A stretch of DNA of 64,000 bases from Leishmania donovani. Lineage: Eukaryota; Euglenozoa; Kinetoplastea; Trypanosomatida; Trypanosomatidae. The notes below the pieces were generated by a model. That model saw nothing but the letters and a program-made list of their open reading frames with translations. It did not search any database and was not told the origin of the DNA. Each line of letters begins with the position of its first letter. Position 1 is the stretch's first letter. Made by a program: the position numbers and the translations under genes. Of the stretch, positions 31,671 to 42,688 are shown one piece after another. Where the stretch lies: contig NC_018257.1 in assembly GCF_000227135.1 (NCBI RefSeq), forward strand, positions 1,220,608-1,284,607, read 5' to 3'.

Positions 31671-33940
31671 TGCTTTTCGGTGCCTTTGAGGACTGCCAGC
31701 GGCTCGCGTGGCTGCGCCTCTCTTTTTGGTCTCTCTCTCTGCCTGTGCCTCTCGCATCTTTTTGTTTAGTGTTCTCCCTTTGGCTTTTCAGTGACGCAAC
31801 GCTAGTGCTGGTGTGTGCGTCTGTGTTTCGGAGGAGAATGTGCATCTGTTCTCGTCGTATCACTTTCGCATGTTTCGTCGTGCTGTTGTTTTTCCTACTT
31901 CTTCCCCCATCTTGCGTGCACGCGTATGCGTGTCTTGTTTTGCTTCTCTGCTCTTTTCATGCACGCACCCTGCGGACACGAACACCAACGCCCCCTTTTC
32001 GCAATCGCTTTTCTCTTTCGATTTTTTTTTCGTGATGCTTCCATAGGAGACACCGTTTCTTGACCCCTATATTGTGTCTTTCTCACTTTCCCTGTTCCTT
32101 GCCTCCGCTGTCTCTGTCTGCCTTCTCTCTTCCTCGGCCTTCACACCCGCTGATGTTTCCCTTTTGTTTGTTTCTTGCTGGTTGCCGCATCGTTGTTGTT
32201 CATTCCGAACTCTCGCGTTTTCTACTTTGTTCGCTCCGTTCCTCGCTAGGTGACTGTGTCTTCACAAGTGTTTTCGTGTTGTCCGATCTCGCAGCAACCA
32301 AGGGGAGACCGCCTTTGTCCCTCCCTGATCTTGCATACACACATACATACAAGAAAGTGTACAACAACTGACGAAATAAGAAAGACGCTCACATCCTTCT
32401 TGTCGCTGCCGCTGTGCCTCTGTTCTCTGTTTGTGTCTTGTCCATTGACGTGTTGTGTGTGCGAGCCTGTGTGAACGACCTCCTTATCGCTCTGTGTGTA
32501 TTCGCGTCGTCGTCTATATAGAAAATAAGAACATCGCCCCCGTGTGTGTCTCCCTCTCCCTCTCTTCCTCTCTCGTCTCTTTTTTGATGTTGTATGTATT
32601 GCATCTGTGCGTGTGTAGGCGTGTGTGTGTTTCGCATGGTCAGCTGCCCCTGACCGAGATGGAACAACAACGACGACAAAACAAAACAACGGACTAAAGG
32701 AAGAAGGCGCAAAGGGTGGGGAGGCATGTGCTCCCCCCTCACACACACAGACAGACAGACAGACAGACACGCCCAAGGCCGACGCCGTGAACGGGGCGGA
32801 CGTGGTTCACATGATCGTCAGCTAACCTTTCAGTATTTCTCTCTCGCACTTTCTCTCTCTCTCTTGCACTTTCCTCTTCTATTCTGCTCCCTTCTTTCTG
32901 TTGACTCCGACCTCAATATCACGACGACTTCGCCATTTTGTTTTTCTCTTTGTGCTTCTTAGCGACTTTCACTACTCCCGCGATCGCAACCACCTTAGCG
33001 AAGCCTACGAGTACGACGATGGCTGTGAATGCTCGGAGCGTTTTTCTCTCTTCCGTTTCACAGAAGCGACACAAGAACGGAGACGAAAACGAGTTCAACC
33101 CGCGCAGACCGTCTCGCCGTGTCACGTGCGTCTCCGGTGAAGGCTATTCCATTATGTGGCCGTTTGGGGCTGTCCCACGGGCAGAAGACGCTCTTTGTTT
33201 TGTGCATTTTATGCCACTGCTGGTCTCAAACACACGAGCAGTGCGCCGTGTTGCGTTCGCAGCTGTTGAGGAAGGTTGAGATGCCTCACTTCCCTCTCTC
33301 TTTCTCATGTGTGCCGTTGGACTGACGCGGCGCTCAAAACATGCCCCCCACTGCCCCCCTCTCTCTACTACTTTTACTGCCCTTCTTCTGTGCCCTCTGT
33401 CACATTGTCGTTTTTTTTGTCTTTTGTGTTTTGTGACGCGCCTCTATCACCTCTTGGTGATGGCGGTGACTCGTGCACGACGCTCTGCTGACCGTATCGG
33501 TGCCAGTGAACACGCCATTCCAAAAACAATTCGCTTATGCACTCGCTTCTCTTGCTATCTATCTTATTCAACAATCCTGCAAGTTGACTCACGGCTGCGC
33601 CAACCAGCATACGCGCACACGCACACAACACCACGTACACACAGCAGCAGCAGACTCCTTATAGGGACAAACATATAAGCCGGTATTTCCCTTCTTCTTG
33701 CCTCCACCTACGCACCCGCACCCACCCAACAAGGCTTACTCCGCTTTTATTTTCAGTTATCTTTTTTTTCATTTGCGTGTCTCTTTTTTTCCTTTTTTCA
33801 CTGATCGCTCGGCTTTGTGCGCGCGTGTGGCCCTCCGCGCGCCTGCCGCGTTGGCGCAGCCAAGCATTGCCCTCCGGCCGCCACCGTACCGGACACAAAT
33901 ATCGAAGTCTGTCGTTTCTTTTGGTCTTTCACATCGCACA
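31671..33940. other. Spacer before PAS-PGK, no gene seen
   Basis: T-rich and C/T-rich sequence contains a (CAGA)n run at 32748-32769. A short stretch of more balanced composition (32985-33270) holds overlapping ORFs without motif. Confidence 0.55.
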
Positions 33941-33970
33941 TTTCTCTCTCCCCATTTTGCCTCTTTTCAG
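33941..33970 (+). promoter_or_regulatory. Polypyrimidine tract / trans-splice acceptor for PAS-PGK
   Basis: Near-continuous C/T sequence ends in TTTTCAG with AG at 33969-33970. The next ATG on the transcript is the PAS-PGK start at 34124, which supports both the acceptor and the start. Confidence 0.75.
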
Positions 33971-34123
33971 GTTATCGAAAAGGCATAGCCGACATACTTG
34001 CTTGCTCGAACACAGCTCCACTTGCCTGCCTGCTGCCCTACCCCTGCCGGTTGTGCCCCCTTTTCTCTGACCACGCTGCTAGCGGCACATTCGCATTCCC
34101 CGTCACCAACGGACTCACAGCCA

Positions 34124-35707
34124 ATGTATCAGGACTCGAAGATTTTGCTGATATTCAAGTCGCTGCGCGACATCGTGGTGATTGGCGACAATGATATGGT
34201 TATCACCGACATGAACACTGCGGCTGTGGCTTTCTTTGGCTGGAAGGTCGATGATGTAAAGGGCAAGAGCATCACCTTTCTCGTCCCCACTCACCCGCTG
34301 GATGTGCAGGACAACACCGTCACCCTTATGGCACACCTTGCCAACTCTACTGATGTTCCTGTGGTGATCCAAACCACCCGCGATCCCCACGCAACAGTGG
34401 TAGCCTGGACGATCTTGCCTATCCGTCTTCCCCGCGTGTACGAGTTTGGGGTGCACATAAACATTCGTGCCGCCCTCACCCCGAAGCTGTCCGTCTCGGA
34501 CTTGGACTTTAAGAACCGCACGGTGTTCCTGCGTGTGGACTTCAACGTACCGTTCGACCGCGAGACTGGCTCCATTCGCGATGACAGCCGCATCTGTGCA
34601 GCGGTGCCGACCATTCGCAAGATCATGGAGGACGGAGGGCGTGTGGTGATTGGGTCTCACCTGGGTCGTCCCAAAAAGCCGAATGCGAATCAATCCCTCA
34701 AGCGCATCTTGCCTCGTCTGCAAGAGGTGCTGGAGAAGGAGGTCACCTTCTGCACGGACGCCTTCAAGGCTGGCAAGGATGTGAAGGAGATGAGGAACGG
34801 GGATGTCATGCTGCTGGAGAACCTGCGTTTTTTCAAGGGCGAAGATAGCAAGGATGCTGCCGAGCGGAACAAGTTGGCCTCAGCGCTCGCTTCCTTTAGC
34901 GATATCTTTGTCTGCGATGCTTTCGGTACCGTGCATCGCATGACGGCCAGCATGACGGGTGTGCCCCGCGTCTTGGGTGCTGGGGTGACAGGCTTCCTGA
35001 TCGAAAAGGAAATCAGCGCCATCAGTATGGTGATGCGCAACCCGGAGCAGCCGCTGGTCGCAGTCGTTGGCGGCTCCAAGGTGTCGGACAAGATCAACGT
35101 CCTCTCCTCCATCTTCAACTTCGCGCACACAGTGATCATCGGCGGTGCCATGGCCTACACCTTCCTGGAGGCGCAAGGCTACAGCGTGGGCAAGAGCAAG
35201 GTGGAGCGGGTAGTGCGGGAGAAGGGACGTGATGTGGATCTGCATAACACCGCTCGCGATCTGATGGATCTTGCCAAGGCCCGCAAGGTGCGCCTCATCC
35301 TGCCCATCGATCACAGCTGCGCCAAGGAGTTCAAAGACGCGGAGCCGTTCGTCACGAACAACGCTGACATTCCCGCAGAGTACATGGGACTGGACTACGG
35401 CCCCAAGTCCATTGAACAGGCGAAGAAGGCCGTTGCGGAGGCCCGCACGCTCATCTGGAACGGCCCTCTCGGCGTCTTTGAGTTCCCGCACTTCGCGACA
35501 GGCACCAACGCCATCGCGGAGTCTATCAAGGATAACAAGCACGTTGTTTCCATCGTCGGTGGTGGTGAGACGGCGGCGGCGACAAAAGGCTACCACGAGT
35601 GCATCACCCACGTAAGCACCGGCGGTGGTGCCTTCCTGGAGCTACTAGAGGGACGCGCACTGCCAGGCCTCATCTGCCTCACCGCTCGTGCCTCTCCTAA
35701 GTTGTAG
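34124..35707 (+). CDS. PAS-PGK: PAS-domain phosphoglycerate kinase
   Basis: The 527-residue protein joins an N-terminal PAS domain (about residues 5-115: SLRDIVVIGDNDMVITDMN, AFFGWKVDDVKGKSITFLVP) to a full PGK (about 120-520). PGK landmarks are LRVDFNVPFD, SHLGRPKKP, LLENLRFF, DAFGTVHR, GGSKVSDK, NGPLGVFEFPHFA and STGGGAFLELLEGRALPG, so the substrate arginines appear present. PGK transfers phosphate between 1,3-bisphosphoglycerate and ADP; in Leishmania the PAS-fused isoform is known as distinct from the cytosolic and glycosomal enzymes. Oddities: the nucleotide/Mg2+ motif reads GGGETAAAT where most PGKs have GGGDTA, and GGGAF replaces GGGAS. The C-terminus (SPKL) is not a canonical glycosomal PTS1. 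A SIDER copy lies about 750 nt downstream, in the likely 3' UTR. Confidence 0.95.
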   Translation: MYQDSKILLIFKSLRDIVVIGDNDMVITDMNTAAVAFFGWKVDDVKGKSITFLVPTHPLDVQDNTVTLMAHLANSTDVPVVIQTTRDPHATVVAWTILPIRLPRVYEFGVHINIRAALTPKLSVSDLDFKNRTVFLRVDFNVPFDRETGSIRDDSRICAAVPTIRKIMEDGGRVVIGSHLGRPKKPNANQSLKRILPRLQEVLEKEVTFCTDAFKAGKDVKEMRNGDVMLLENLRFFKGEDSKDAAERNKLASALASFSDIFVCDAFGTVHRMTASMTGVPRVLGAGVTGFLIEKEISAISMVMRNPEQPLVAVVGGSKVSDKINVLSSIFNFAHTVIIGGAMAYTFLEAQGYSVGKSKVERVVREKGRDVDLHNTARDLMDLAKARKVRLILPIDHSCAKEFKDAEPFVTNNADIPAEYMGLDYGPKSIEQAKKAVAEARTLIWNGPLGVFEFPHFATGTNAIAESIKDNKHVVSIVGGGETAAATKGYHECITHVSTGGGAFLELLEGRALPGLICLTARASPKL

Positions 35708-36454
35708 AGGTGAGGCAACGCGGAGCTTGAAAGTGACGTCTGCGGGGGTGGGCAGAGGTACATCAGTGCACAGCGGGTCTGTATGTGTGTGTGTATGTGT
35801 GTGCGTGCAAGTGTTGTGCGGCCGATGCGGTGGAACGAACTGCATTGCATCACTGCTGGAGTGCATCCTTGTTCCATCCACAGCTGTTGTCCCCCGCCGC
35901 TTGACTCGCCACTCCCGGTCCTGTCTTCTTTAAAGCAACACTGTAAGTAAGTGCGCGTGTAGATGTGCCGATGCTTTTTTGATCTCGGCCGCGGGGCGAC
36001 CTCTCTGCTTCCGCCAAGGTGGCCTTCTCTGTCTGGCTTCCGCAGCTTCTCATCGCTTACCGTGAGAAGAGAGGGAGAGACATAAACACACACACACATG
36101 CACACATGTACTTCCGATTTCGTGAGGAAAAAGGAGTACGACCAAGACGTTCATAAGAGGGGCGACACACGCACGAGGGAAAAGGAAAACGGAAACATGG
36201 CAACTGGGGCGAAAGAAACGGCGCACACGTTCACGTACACTGAGCAACGAGAGAAGACGGCCAGGCACCACAACATGCTTGTTTACAGTGCGACTGCGCC
36301 CAACGGCGCACACATCGACCGGCGGCGAAAAGAAGATGTCAACGAAACTAAAAAAAACGTTTTTTTTTTTTAAATCTTGGTGAAGAATCACGACGTACTG
36401 CACACTTCAGCCTTTCTTTTTTTTTTCGATGGCCTTTTACTCTGTCCTTTCCGG
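35708..36454. other. PAS-PGK 3' UTR before SIDER copy 2
   Basis: It holds a GT-rich stretch (35780-35815) and A-rich or T-rich tracts (36343-36375, 36417-36427). No gene is seen. Confidence 0.55.
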
Positions 36455-37002
36455 CCCCGAGGACGGAGGGAAACCTGAGTGGGTGGTATCTCAGGGTCCA
36501 GTCCCCCATGCAGTGGGAGGCGACTAGGCGGCCCCCCTATCCCTGTCCATGCCGAGACACTTCCGGTGGCGACAAGGGCCAGGCACCTTCGAGGTGGGGA
36601 AGTCGGTGCAGTGTGTCGCTACCGATGTCGGCAGCCAGGCCCTGGATGGCGTGGTGTCGAAGCCGCCCGAGTCAGTGAGCACGTTGGTGCCACTCACATG
36701 ATTAGGCAGAGCGTCAGCGTGACTCGAGCATATCCCGCCCGGCCCTCACACAGCCTACCAGTGGGAGGGAAGCCTGAGCCGCCTCAGGGAGCGGATGCAC
36801 CAGGTGGCGCCCGGCATGATGTGAGCGGCTGTGAGGCGACCTGCAAAGCGGGTGGTGTGTAGGGTTCGGGGCAGCGGACGTGTTCGGGTGACGGCGCCGG
36901 CGTTGCCTTCATGCATACCTAGGGCGGCTTCACACCACGCGGTAGGGGGGGGGGTCGGGTGTGCTCGTTGCTCTATCGCAGAATCGGCGAGTTGGGAAAA
37001 AA
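36455..37002 (+). mobile_element. SIDER-type retroposon, copy 2
   Basis: It has the same Pr77-like 5' edge as copy 1 and ends in a short A-tract (GTTGGGAAAAAA). It matches copy 3 (reverse strand, 42529-43403) along its whole length. A possible 7-bp target-site duplication, CCTTTCC, lies at 36446-36452 and 37004-37010; it is short and pyrimidine-rich, so chance is possible. Sense orientation within the likely PAS-PGK 3' UTR is the arrangement in which SIDERs are known to influence mRNA stability. Confidence 0.85.
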
Positions 37003-38752
37003 GCCTTTCCTTCACCGACGTGCAGCTGTGTTGACTCTCCTGACTGACCCCTGTGCTACACAGGCGCCATGTGACGCAGCAACGCTCCGGCAGAAGGTAT
37101 AACAAGAAAAAGGGAGACTTGATGCCAGGCGCATGTGAGAAGAAGCAGTAAGTCACGTCAGCCATTGTGGCTGTGCTGCCATCTCGAACTTCTGTCGTCT
37201 GTTCTTGTGATCACGTTCACCCATCCACCATCTCGTCGTCAAGCTGGCATCTACGTGTGGCCGTGTGCCCGTGTGCCGATCGAAGTGACGTTGCGGCAAG
37301 GCACGGGCCGATTGCCATCTTGAGAGCAAGGAAAACAGTAGCAGCGTTGCCGTGCTGTGCTGTGTGTGTGTCTCCCCCTCCTAATTTCTCTGTCTTTTGC
37401 TGTGCTTTCCTCCATCCACTGTAATGGGCGCGTGTGTGCGCGTTCGCCTTACGTTTCTGCGGACGACGGGTGCCCATGTCGACGCGCTTCGTGACGGGCG
37501 CGGTCAAAGAAGAGACCGTTCTCCCTACTTCTCTCCATGCTTTCTTGTCGTTTGTTTGCTTTGCTCGTGTTACTTGGGTGTCCTTCTGAGTTGTCGGTCG
37601 CGCGCCTTTCGGCACCGCTTCTGCCTGCCGGCGTGCGTTGTCGTGGCGGTGCCGCTTCCTTTCGTCACTCCTGTTTCTCGCCGCTCTTCTTTGCGTGTTT
37701 TTGCTCAGCTCTCTCCTTTTATGGTCGCTCATGGTCTCGTGTCTCGAGACGCGCACGGATGCTCTGCAGCAGCCACAACAACCGCAACAACGTTTCGTGG
37801 CGAATAGAGCATCTCCGTCGTCTGGCGTACGCGGGCGTCTCGCACAGACTCGCAGTCGACTGTGAATGATGGGGAAGGGGTGGGCTCCATTGGCGATGGT
37901 GGTGGTAGCGGCGTTGTGGTGGGAGCCAAAGAAGGAGAGGATGATCATCGCCCTATGACCCTCTCTTTCGTTGCTGGCGCGTGCGTCTTACCACCATCTC
38001 CTCAATGCGCTCACTTCTAACCCGCCCTCCCCGCCACTCGCAACACGGTGATGCAGCAATGTCGCTGTGGGCCTTTTGCGTGGCAAACGTGGCAGGGGAA
38101 CCGTCTTCGTCGCAACGGCAAACACGCACACACGCGCACCATTTAGGCTGTGCCCTGGACACGCATCTCTTCGCAGCTACTTTCATCCTTTTCCCTGTCA
38201 CCCTTCTCTCCACAACGCTCGCCTCTCCTCTTTCACAGCTTCACACATGAGTACGAGAGGGGGCTTCAACCTTCTTGCTGTACTTGCGTAGTGTTTTGTT
38301 CCTCTTCTCCTCTCTCTCTGTAGGGACGACTAAGGCGCCGACGCAGCGGACGCAGTGTCCTAGGGCAACTGCCGCGCACGGATTCAGGTGTGTGCTCGCT
38401 CCCACGGTCGTGAGCCCCCGTCTGTGATTTCCAGCGGTGAGCAGTGTGCCCAGCGTTACTCGCACAATTGTATAAGGGCATCGAGCAAACTTGCTGCTGA
38501 CCACCACGGTACGACACATACACCCAGTGGGAAAGCGGACCATACCCACCCTTCTCCACCCCTCCTCGTCTTGATTCCGACCTCCCCTTTTCGGTCTCTC
38601 GCCCACGCTGTCTGACTGCCTTTTCCCGTTCCCTTATTTTCCGCCTTCTCGGCGTACCACCGACGTAGCAGCGAGGTGTGCGGGCTTGTGTGACCGAGTA
38701 CCCTTCCGCTGACTCGATGCTGAGAAGGACTTGATCGCCAGAAAAGGTAAAC
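37003..38752. other. Spacer before CSE1, no gene seen
   Basis: Mixed sequence has GC-rich patches (37430-37500, 37590-37650) but no ORF with recognisable content. C/T-rich sequence at 38560-38645 leads toward the CSE1 leader. Confidence 0.55.
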
Positions 38753-38767
38753 TTTTTTTTTTGTGAG
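38753..38767 (+). promoter_or_regulatory. T-tract and AG, candidate acceptor for CSE1
   Basis: Ten Ts at 38753-38762 are followed by GTGAG with AG at 38766-38767. The first ATG after this is the CSE1 start at 38862. Confidence 0.5.
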
Positions 38768-38861
38768 ATCATCTTCGTGAGTGTGGACACTGCCGTTCCG
38801 CTGTGCGCTGCACGCTATCGTTGCCGTAGCAGCGTACCAGCTCCTTGTCTTTGCTTTCACG

Positions 38862-41789
38862 ATGCAGCCAATCAACCCAAATGACCGGAACACCCAAGCG
38901 CGGTTCGTCGAGATAGCTTGCAGGGCAGCCTCGCCGGACCCGACGGTGCGCACGCCGGCGGAGAGAGAGCTTCTAGCTTACCTGGATGCCGTGGACCAAC
39001 AAAGCGGGCTGCCGCAGCTACTGCTGGAGCTCACCCATGGCGAGACTCCTCACGACACCTTCTTCGCCATTAGCTTTAAAAACATGGTGAAGAAGTGCTG
39101 GGATCCCTCCACGTCAGAGCACTGCATCCAGGAGTGCGATAAGGTCGCTGTGCGCGCCACGATTATCGAGAGCATGCTTCGCTCATCGGGTGCGGTGCAG
39201 CGGAACTTGGCTGAAGCAATCGCCCTCATCGCCCAGGTTGATTTCCCCACTGCATGGACCGACGCTTTGTCCCTGATCGTAAAAGTGCTCACTTCCGGAA
39301 ATGATGTTGCCCAACTGCGTGCTGCGCTGTCCACGTCTCACAGTGTATTGCGGAAGTACCGCCATCAGGGCGAGTTGACAGAGGCGCTTGTGCACGAGCT
39401 GCGTGCCATCTATAGCTTGCTGTGCCCCGCGCTGGTTCGCAGCATGGAGTCGCTGCTCTTGACAACGGAGACGCAGGGTGCCAATGTGACCGAGGTGTAC
39501 AAAGGCATCACCGATGCCGTGGAATGCCTGCGCGATATTACCTCACTCGACCTCGGTGACGAGTTCATCGAGCGCATCGGCCCCATCGTAAGCATGTACA
39601 ATCAATGCCTCAGCAGGGTAAGCGCGCCGCCAGCCTTGTATGGAGTTCAGGCAAGTGCCATGATCGACATGAACTCGGCCGTGATAGCGTGCATGACGCA
39701 CTGGCTAAACTCGTTTGACGAGGACTTTGAGAATTTTGCGCCGCAGTTCATCGAAGTCGTGATTGGGATGCTGGCGAATCAACTGAGCAGCGACCCTTCC
39801 ATGGACGATTTGGTGGTTTGCTCTCTCGAGTTGGTCAGCAGCGCGTGCCGGGGCACCACCCGCTCCCACCTGAACACGAGAGAGAAGCTGCAATATATAC
39901 TGCAGTTCATCCTCCTCCCCAATCTTGCACTTCGCGAGGATGATCTGGAGACCTACACGAGTGACCCGGACGAGTACATTAAAAAGAACATTGAGGGTTC
40001 CAACTTTCACACTCGCCGCCGCGCCGCCGTAGAGCTGGTGCGCTCCCTGCTTCTATATCTTCCGGAAGTCGCGCGGCCGCTCCTCGCCGAGGTGACCACT
40101 GCACTCCTCCAAACTGCACACGGAGACTGGAGGGCCAAAGACACTGCCATCTACCTAGCATTTGTGCTAGTGGTGGATGGGCAGCTGGTGAACACACAGC
40201 GCGGTGTGACAGCGCAGCAGCTCAGCGAAATTATTCCTGTTGCTCAGATCCTTGACGGCCACGTTTTCCCGGAGATCAGGTGTGATTTGTCAGCGCAGAG
40301 CCCTGGCATCGTCAAGGCGGACTGCATGCTCGTCGTTGCAGCCTTCCGTCACCTCATCGCCTCCACCGCATACGAGTTCCTAGTGCCGGCTCTGACTCGC
40401 CACATCGCGGTTGGGGACGCCGTGGTTATGACATATGCGGCCCACACCCTCAAGTGCTTTCTTTCCATCACCGAAGCGTCGGCCGCCGCTGCCATTGAGG
40501 CGGTCTTTGCGGGAAACGCCCTCAGCATTCTGGAAGGCCTCTGCGTGCGCATTCAACAGGCAGAGGCGCCGAATCCGTATCTGATGCAGTACCTCATGAG
40601 TGTATGCTTCCGCTTTCCGAAACTTGTCGCCCCCTTCGTGACACAGGTGATGGCTTCTCTCCACACGCCGCTGTACAGAGCCGTTCGTAACCCTTCCAAC
40701 GCGCTGTACAGTCAGTGCATGTTCGAGGTCATCTCGAAGTGCGTGGCGCTGCAGCCGGGAGCAAGGGGTGAGTTCGAGGGGATGCTGTGGCCCAACTTTG
40801 CACACGTGCTACGTGAGAACGTTGCTGAGTACGTGCCATATGTTCTCCAAGTATTTGCCCAACTCGTGCGCACGTACCAGTCCAGCGATGCTGCGCAGCG
40901 GTGGGCCGAAAACCCTGCTGAGAACTACCAAGCCCTCGTCTGCCCGCTTACTCAACCGCAGATGTACGAAATGCGTACACAGATACCTGCTCCAGTGTGC
41001 TTGCTCTGCGCGTTTGTCGAGGTCTACCCGGGATACATGCATCGGAACGGGATGACCAATCCAGCTCTGAACGTCTTCAACATATTGGTGCGTCTCAAGA
41101 ATTACGATAACGAGGGCTTGAACATTCTCACATCTATGCTGCTTGCGTACCCTGCGGATGTCATGGATATGTACATGGACACTGTATTCAAGGTTCTGAT
41201 GGATCGATTGCAGAGTTCCTCTACACCGAAGTATGTGCGCATCCTGATCCTATTCTTGTCGGTTGTGGTGGTGCAGCGCCGGGACGCTGACTACCTGGTC
41301 AATCGCCTCAACAGCATCGAGGGCGGCTTGTTCATGAGGGTTCTCGGCAACGTATGGCTGCCTCGCGTGCAAAAGATCACCGGCGATGTGGAGCGAAAGA
41401 TATGCGTGGTGGCGCTGGCCAGGCTTCTTTGCGAGTCCACAGCGCTGCAGTCCGACACGGCAGCGTGGGTGACGAGTGCTTCCAGCTGCCTCAGAATGCT
41501 GCACGATGGCGTGGAGCCGGACGACCACATCAGCTTCACGCCCGCTGCGGGTGCGGCGCAGAATCCAGAGTCGCTGCTTGGCAGTGCCATCGGATCAGAT
41601 GAGTTCACCAGCTCGTTCCACCCTCTACGAGAGGCGATGCAAAGGCCGCGTGACGTCTGCAGCCACGTCCCCGACGCCCAAGCGTTCTTTCAAGCTGAGT
41701 TGTCAAGCTTTCTCAAGGGCCGCGGCGCACACCTCTCCGCCTCACTCAAGCAGTGGCTTGGCCCGCATACTCCTGCTTGGCTTTCGTAA
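38862..41789 (+). CDS. CSE1: Exportin-2 / CSE1 (importin-alpha re-exporter)
   Basis: The 975-residue HEAT-repeat karyopherin has the usual length of CSE1/CAS. Exportin-2 carries importin-alpha back to the cytoplasm with Ran-GTP. The N-terminal importin-beta-type region is seen at about residues 15-85 (AERELLAYLDAVDQQSG, FFAISFKNMVKKCWDP). The CSE1-specific segment ETYTSDPDEYIKKNIEGS followed by TRRRAAVELVRSLL lies near residue 365-400, and the C-terminal CSE1 domain includes AVRNPSNALYSQCMFEVISKCV and QRRDADYLVNRLNSIEGG. No frameshift or missing block was seen. The ATG at 38862 is the first after the candidate acceptor. The gene lies between inverted SIDER copies 2 and 3. Confidence 0.93.
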   Translation: MQPINPNDRNTQARFVEIACRAASPDPTVRTPAERELLAYLDAVDQQSGLPQLLLELTHGETPHDTFFAISFKNMVKKCWDPSTSEHCIQECDKVAVRATIIESMLRSSGAVQRNLAEAIALIAQVDFPTAWTDALSLIVKVLTSGNDVAQLRAALSTSHSVLRKYRHQGELTEALVHELRAIYSLLCPALVRSMESLLLTTETQGANVTEVYKGITDAVECLRDITSLDLGDEFIERIGPIVSMYNQCLSRVSAPPALYGVQASAMIDMNSAVIACMTHWLNSFDEDFENFAPQFIEVVIGMLANQLSSDPSMDDLVVCSLELVSSACRGTTRSHLNTREKLQYILQFILLPNLALREDDLETYTSDPDEYIKKNIEGSNFHTRRRAAVELVRSLLLYLPEVARPLLAEVTTALLQTAHGDWRAKDTAIYLAFVLVVDGQLVNTQRGVTAQQLSEIIPVAQILDGHVFPEIRCDLSAQSPGIVKADCMLVVAAFRHLIASTAYEFLVPALTRHIAVGDAVVMTYAAHTLKCFLSITEASAAAAIEAVFAGNALSILEGLCVRIQQAEAPNPYLMQYLMSVCFRFPKLVAPFVTQVMASLHTPLYRAVRNPSNALYSQCMFEVISKCVALQPGARGEFEGMLWPNFAHVLRENVAEYVPYVLQVFAQLVRTYQSSDAAQRWAENPAENYQALVCPLTQPQMYEMRTQIPAPVCLLCAFVEVYPGYMHRNGMTNPALNVFNILVRLKNYDNEGLNILTSMLLAYPADVMDMYMDTVFKVLMDRLQSSSTPKYVRILILFLSVVVVQRRDADYLVNRLNSIEGGLFMRVLGNVWLPRVQKITGDVERKICVVALARLLCESTALQSDTAAWVTSASSCLRMLHDGVEPDDHISFTPAAGAAQNPESLLGSAIGSDEFTSSFHPLREAMQRPRDVCSHVPDAQAFFQAELSSFLKGRGAHLSASLKQWLGPHTPAWLS

Positions 41790-42298
41790 GATGGGCGCTA
41801 CTGGCACGCATGAAGGGATGACGTTGCGTCTCACTCTCTGGCGGCTCACAATGAGTCCTTAGTGATGTTTGCAAGACGGGCAAACGACGCGCATACACGG
41901 GCGAGTGCCTGTGGCATTGCAGAACAACGAAGTGCAAGCGAAACGCCACGCGGCAGGGCTGATTCTGCCCTCCTTCTTTTTAGTTCGCTGATGATGGAAA
42001 TGATTCGCACAAAAGACACGATTGACCTCTCTTCTGATGCATCGTACTTTCTCTTGTTGACCCCGCAACACGGATGCGGTTGCCGATGACTTGACGTGTG
42101 ACCTTCGCGCCTGCGCGTACATATTGGTCGGGGGAGGGTCTCTTCAAGCACGGGAAACATTTTGCGGTGTGTAAGGTCGTCGCAGCATCTTTTCGTTCTT
42201 GTCTTTGTAAATCGTCGAGGTTGCGGTTTTCACACATATACGCGCTTGCGGGTATGCACGGCGTGCTTTCCCCTTCGTTTCTTCCGTTCTTCACAGTA
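41790..42298. other. CSE1 3' UTR, no gene seen
   Basis: Roughly 500 bp of mixed composition lie between the CSE1 stop and a Pr77-type element fragment. Short overlapping ORFs lack motifs. Confidence 0.55.
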
Positions 42299-42468
42299 CC
42301 ACTGATAACGTAGGCCACCCAACCGTGATGTCAGGATGTAGTACCCACGCTCTGTGTGTGGAGGCCGAGAGCCTGCAGCCCGGCCTCCGGGCACGGCTGC
42401 GGCCTCTTGGTGTCGGTGGACAGCGCTTGGCTGGCGCGGTGCCGAGGAGACGTGCTGGCGTGATGATC
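42299..42468 (+). mobile_element. Truncated Pr77-type element fragment
   Basis: It shares the first ~140 bp of the element at 28328 (the segment GAGAGCCTGCAGCCCGGC and the edge GAGGAGACGTG are common) with scattered differences. Similarity stops near 42468, about 60 bp before the reverse SIDER copy 3. It lies in the likely 3' UTR of CSE1 in sense orientation. Confidence 0.7.
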
Positions 42469-42589
42469 ATGTTTAAACTGCCTCACCAGGTATCAAAAAG
42501 ACGAAGGAAGCGCATATAGATTTTTGCCTCTTTATTTTTCCCAACTCGCCGATTCTGCGATAGAGCAACGAGCACACCCGACCCCCCCC

Positions 42590-42688
42590 NNNNNNNNNNN
42601 NNNNNNNNNNNNNNNNNNNNNNNNNNNNNNNNNNNNNNNNNNNNNNNNNNNNNNNNNNNNNNNNNNNNNNNNNNNNNNNNNNNNNNNN
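42590..42688. other. Assembly gap 5 (99 N)
   Basis: It is flanked by the same 79-bp sequence (42511-42589 and from 42689), ending in a C homopolymer where the contigs apparently failed to merge. Confidence 0.85.

Noticed and set aside
35696..35707. C-terminal PKL of PAS-PGK as a glycosomal PTS1
   Set aside because: Position -3 is Pro, which does not fit the usual small residue of PTS1; the match is only partial.
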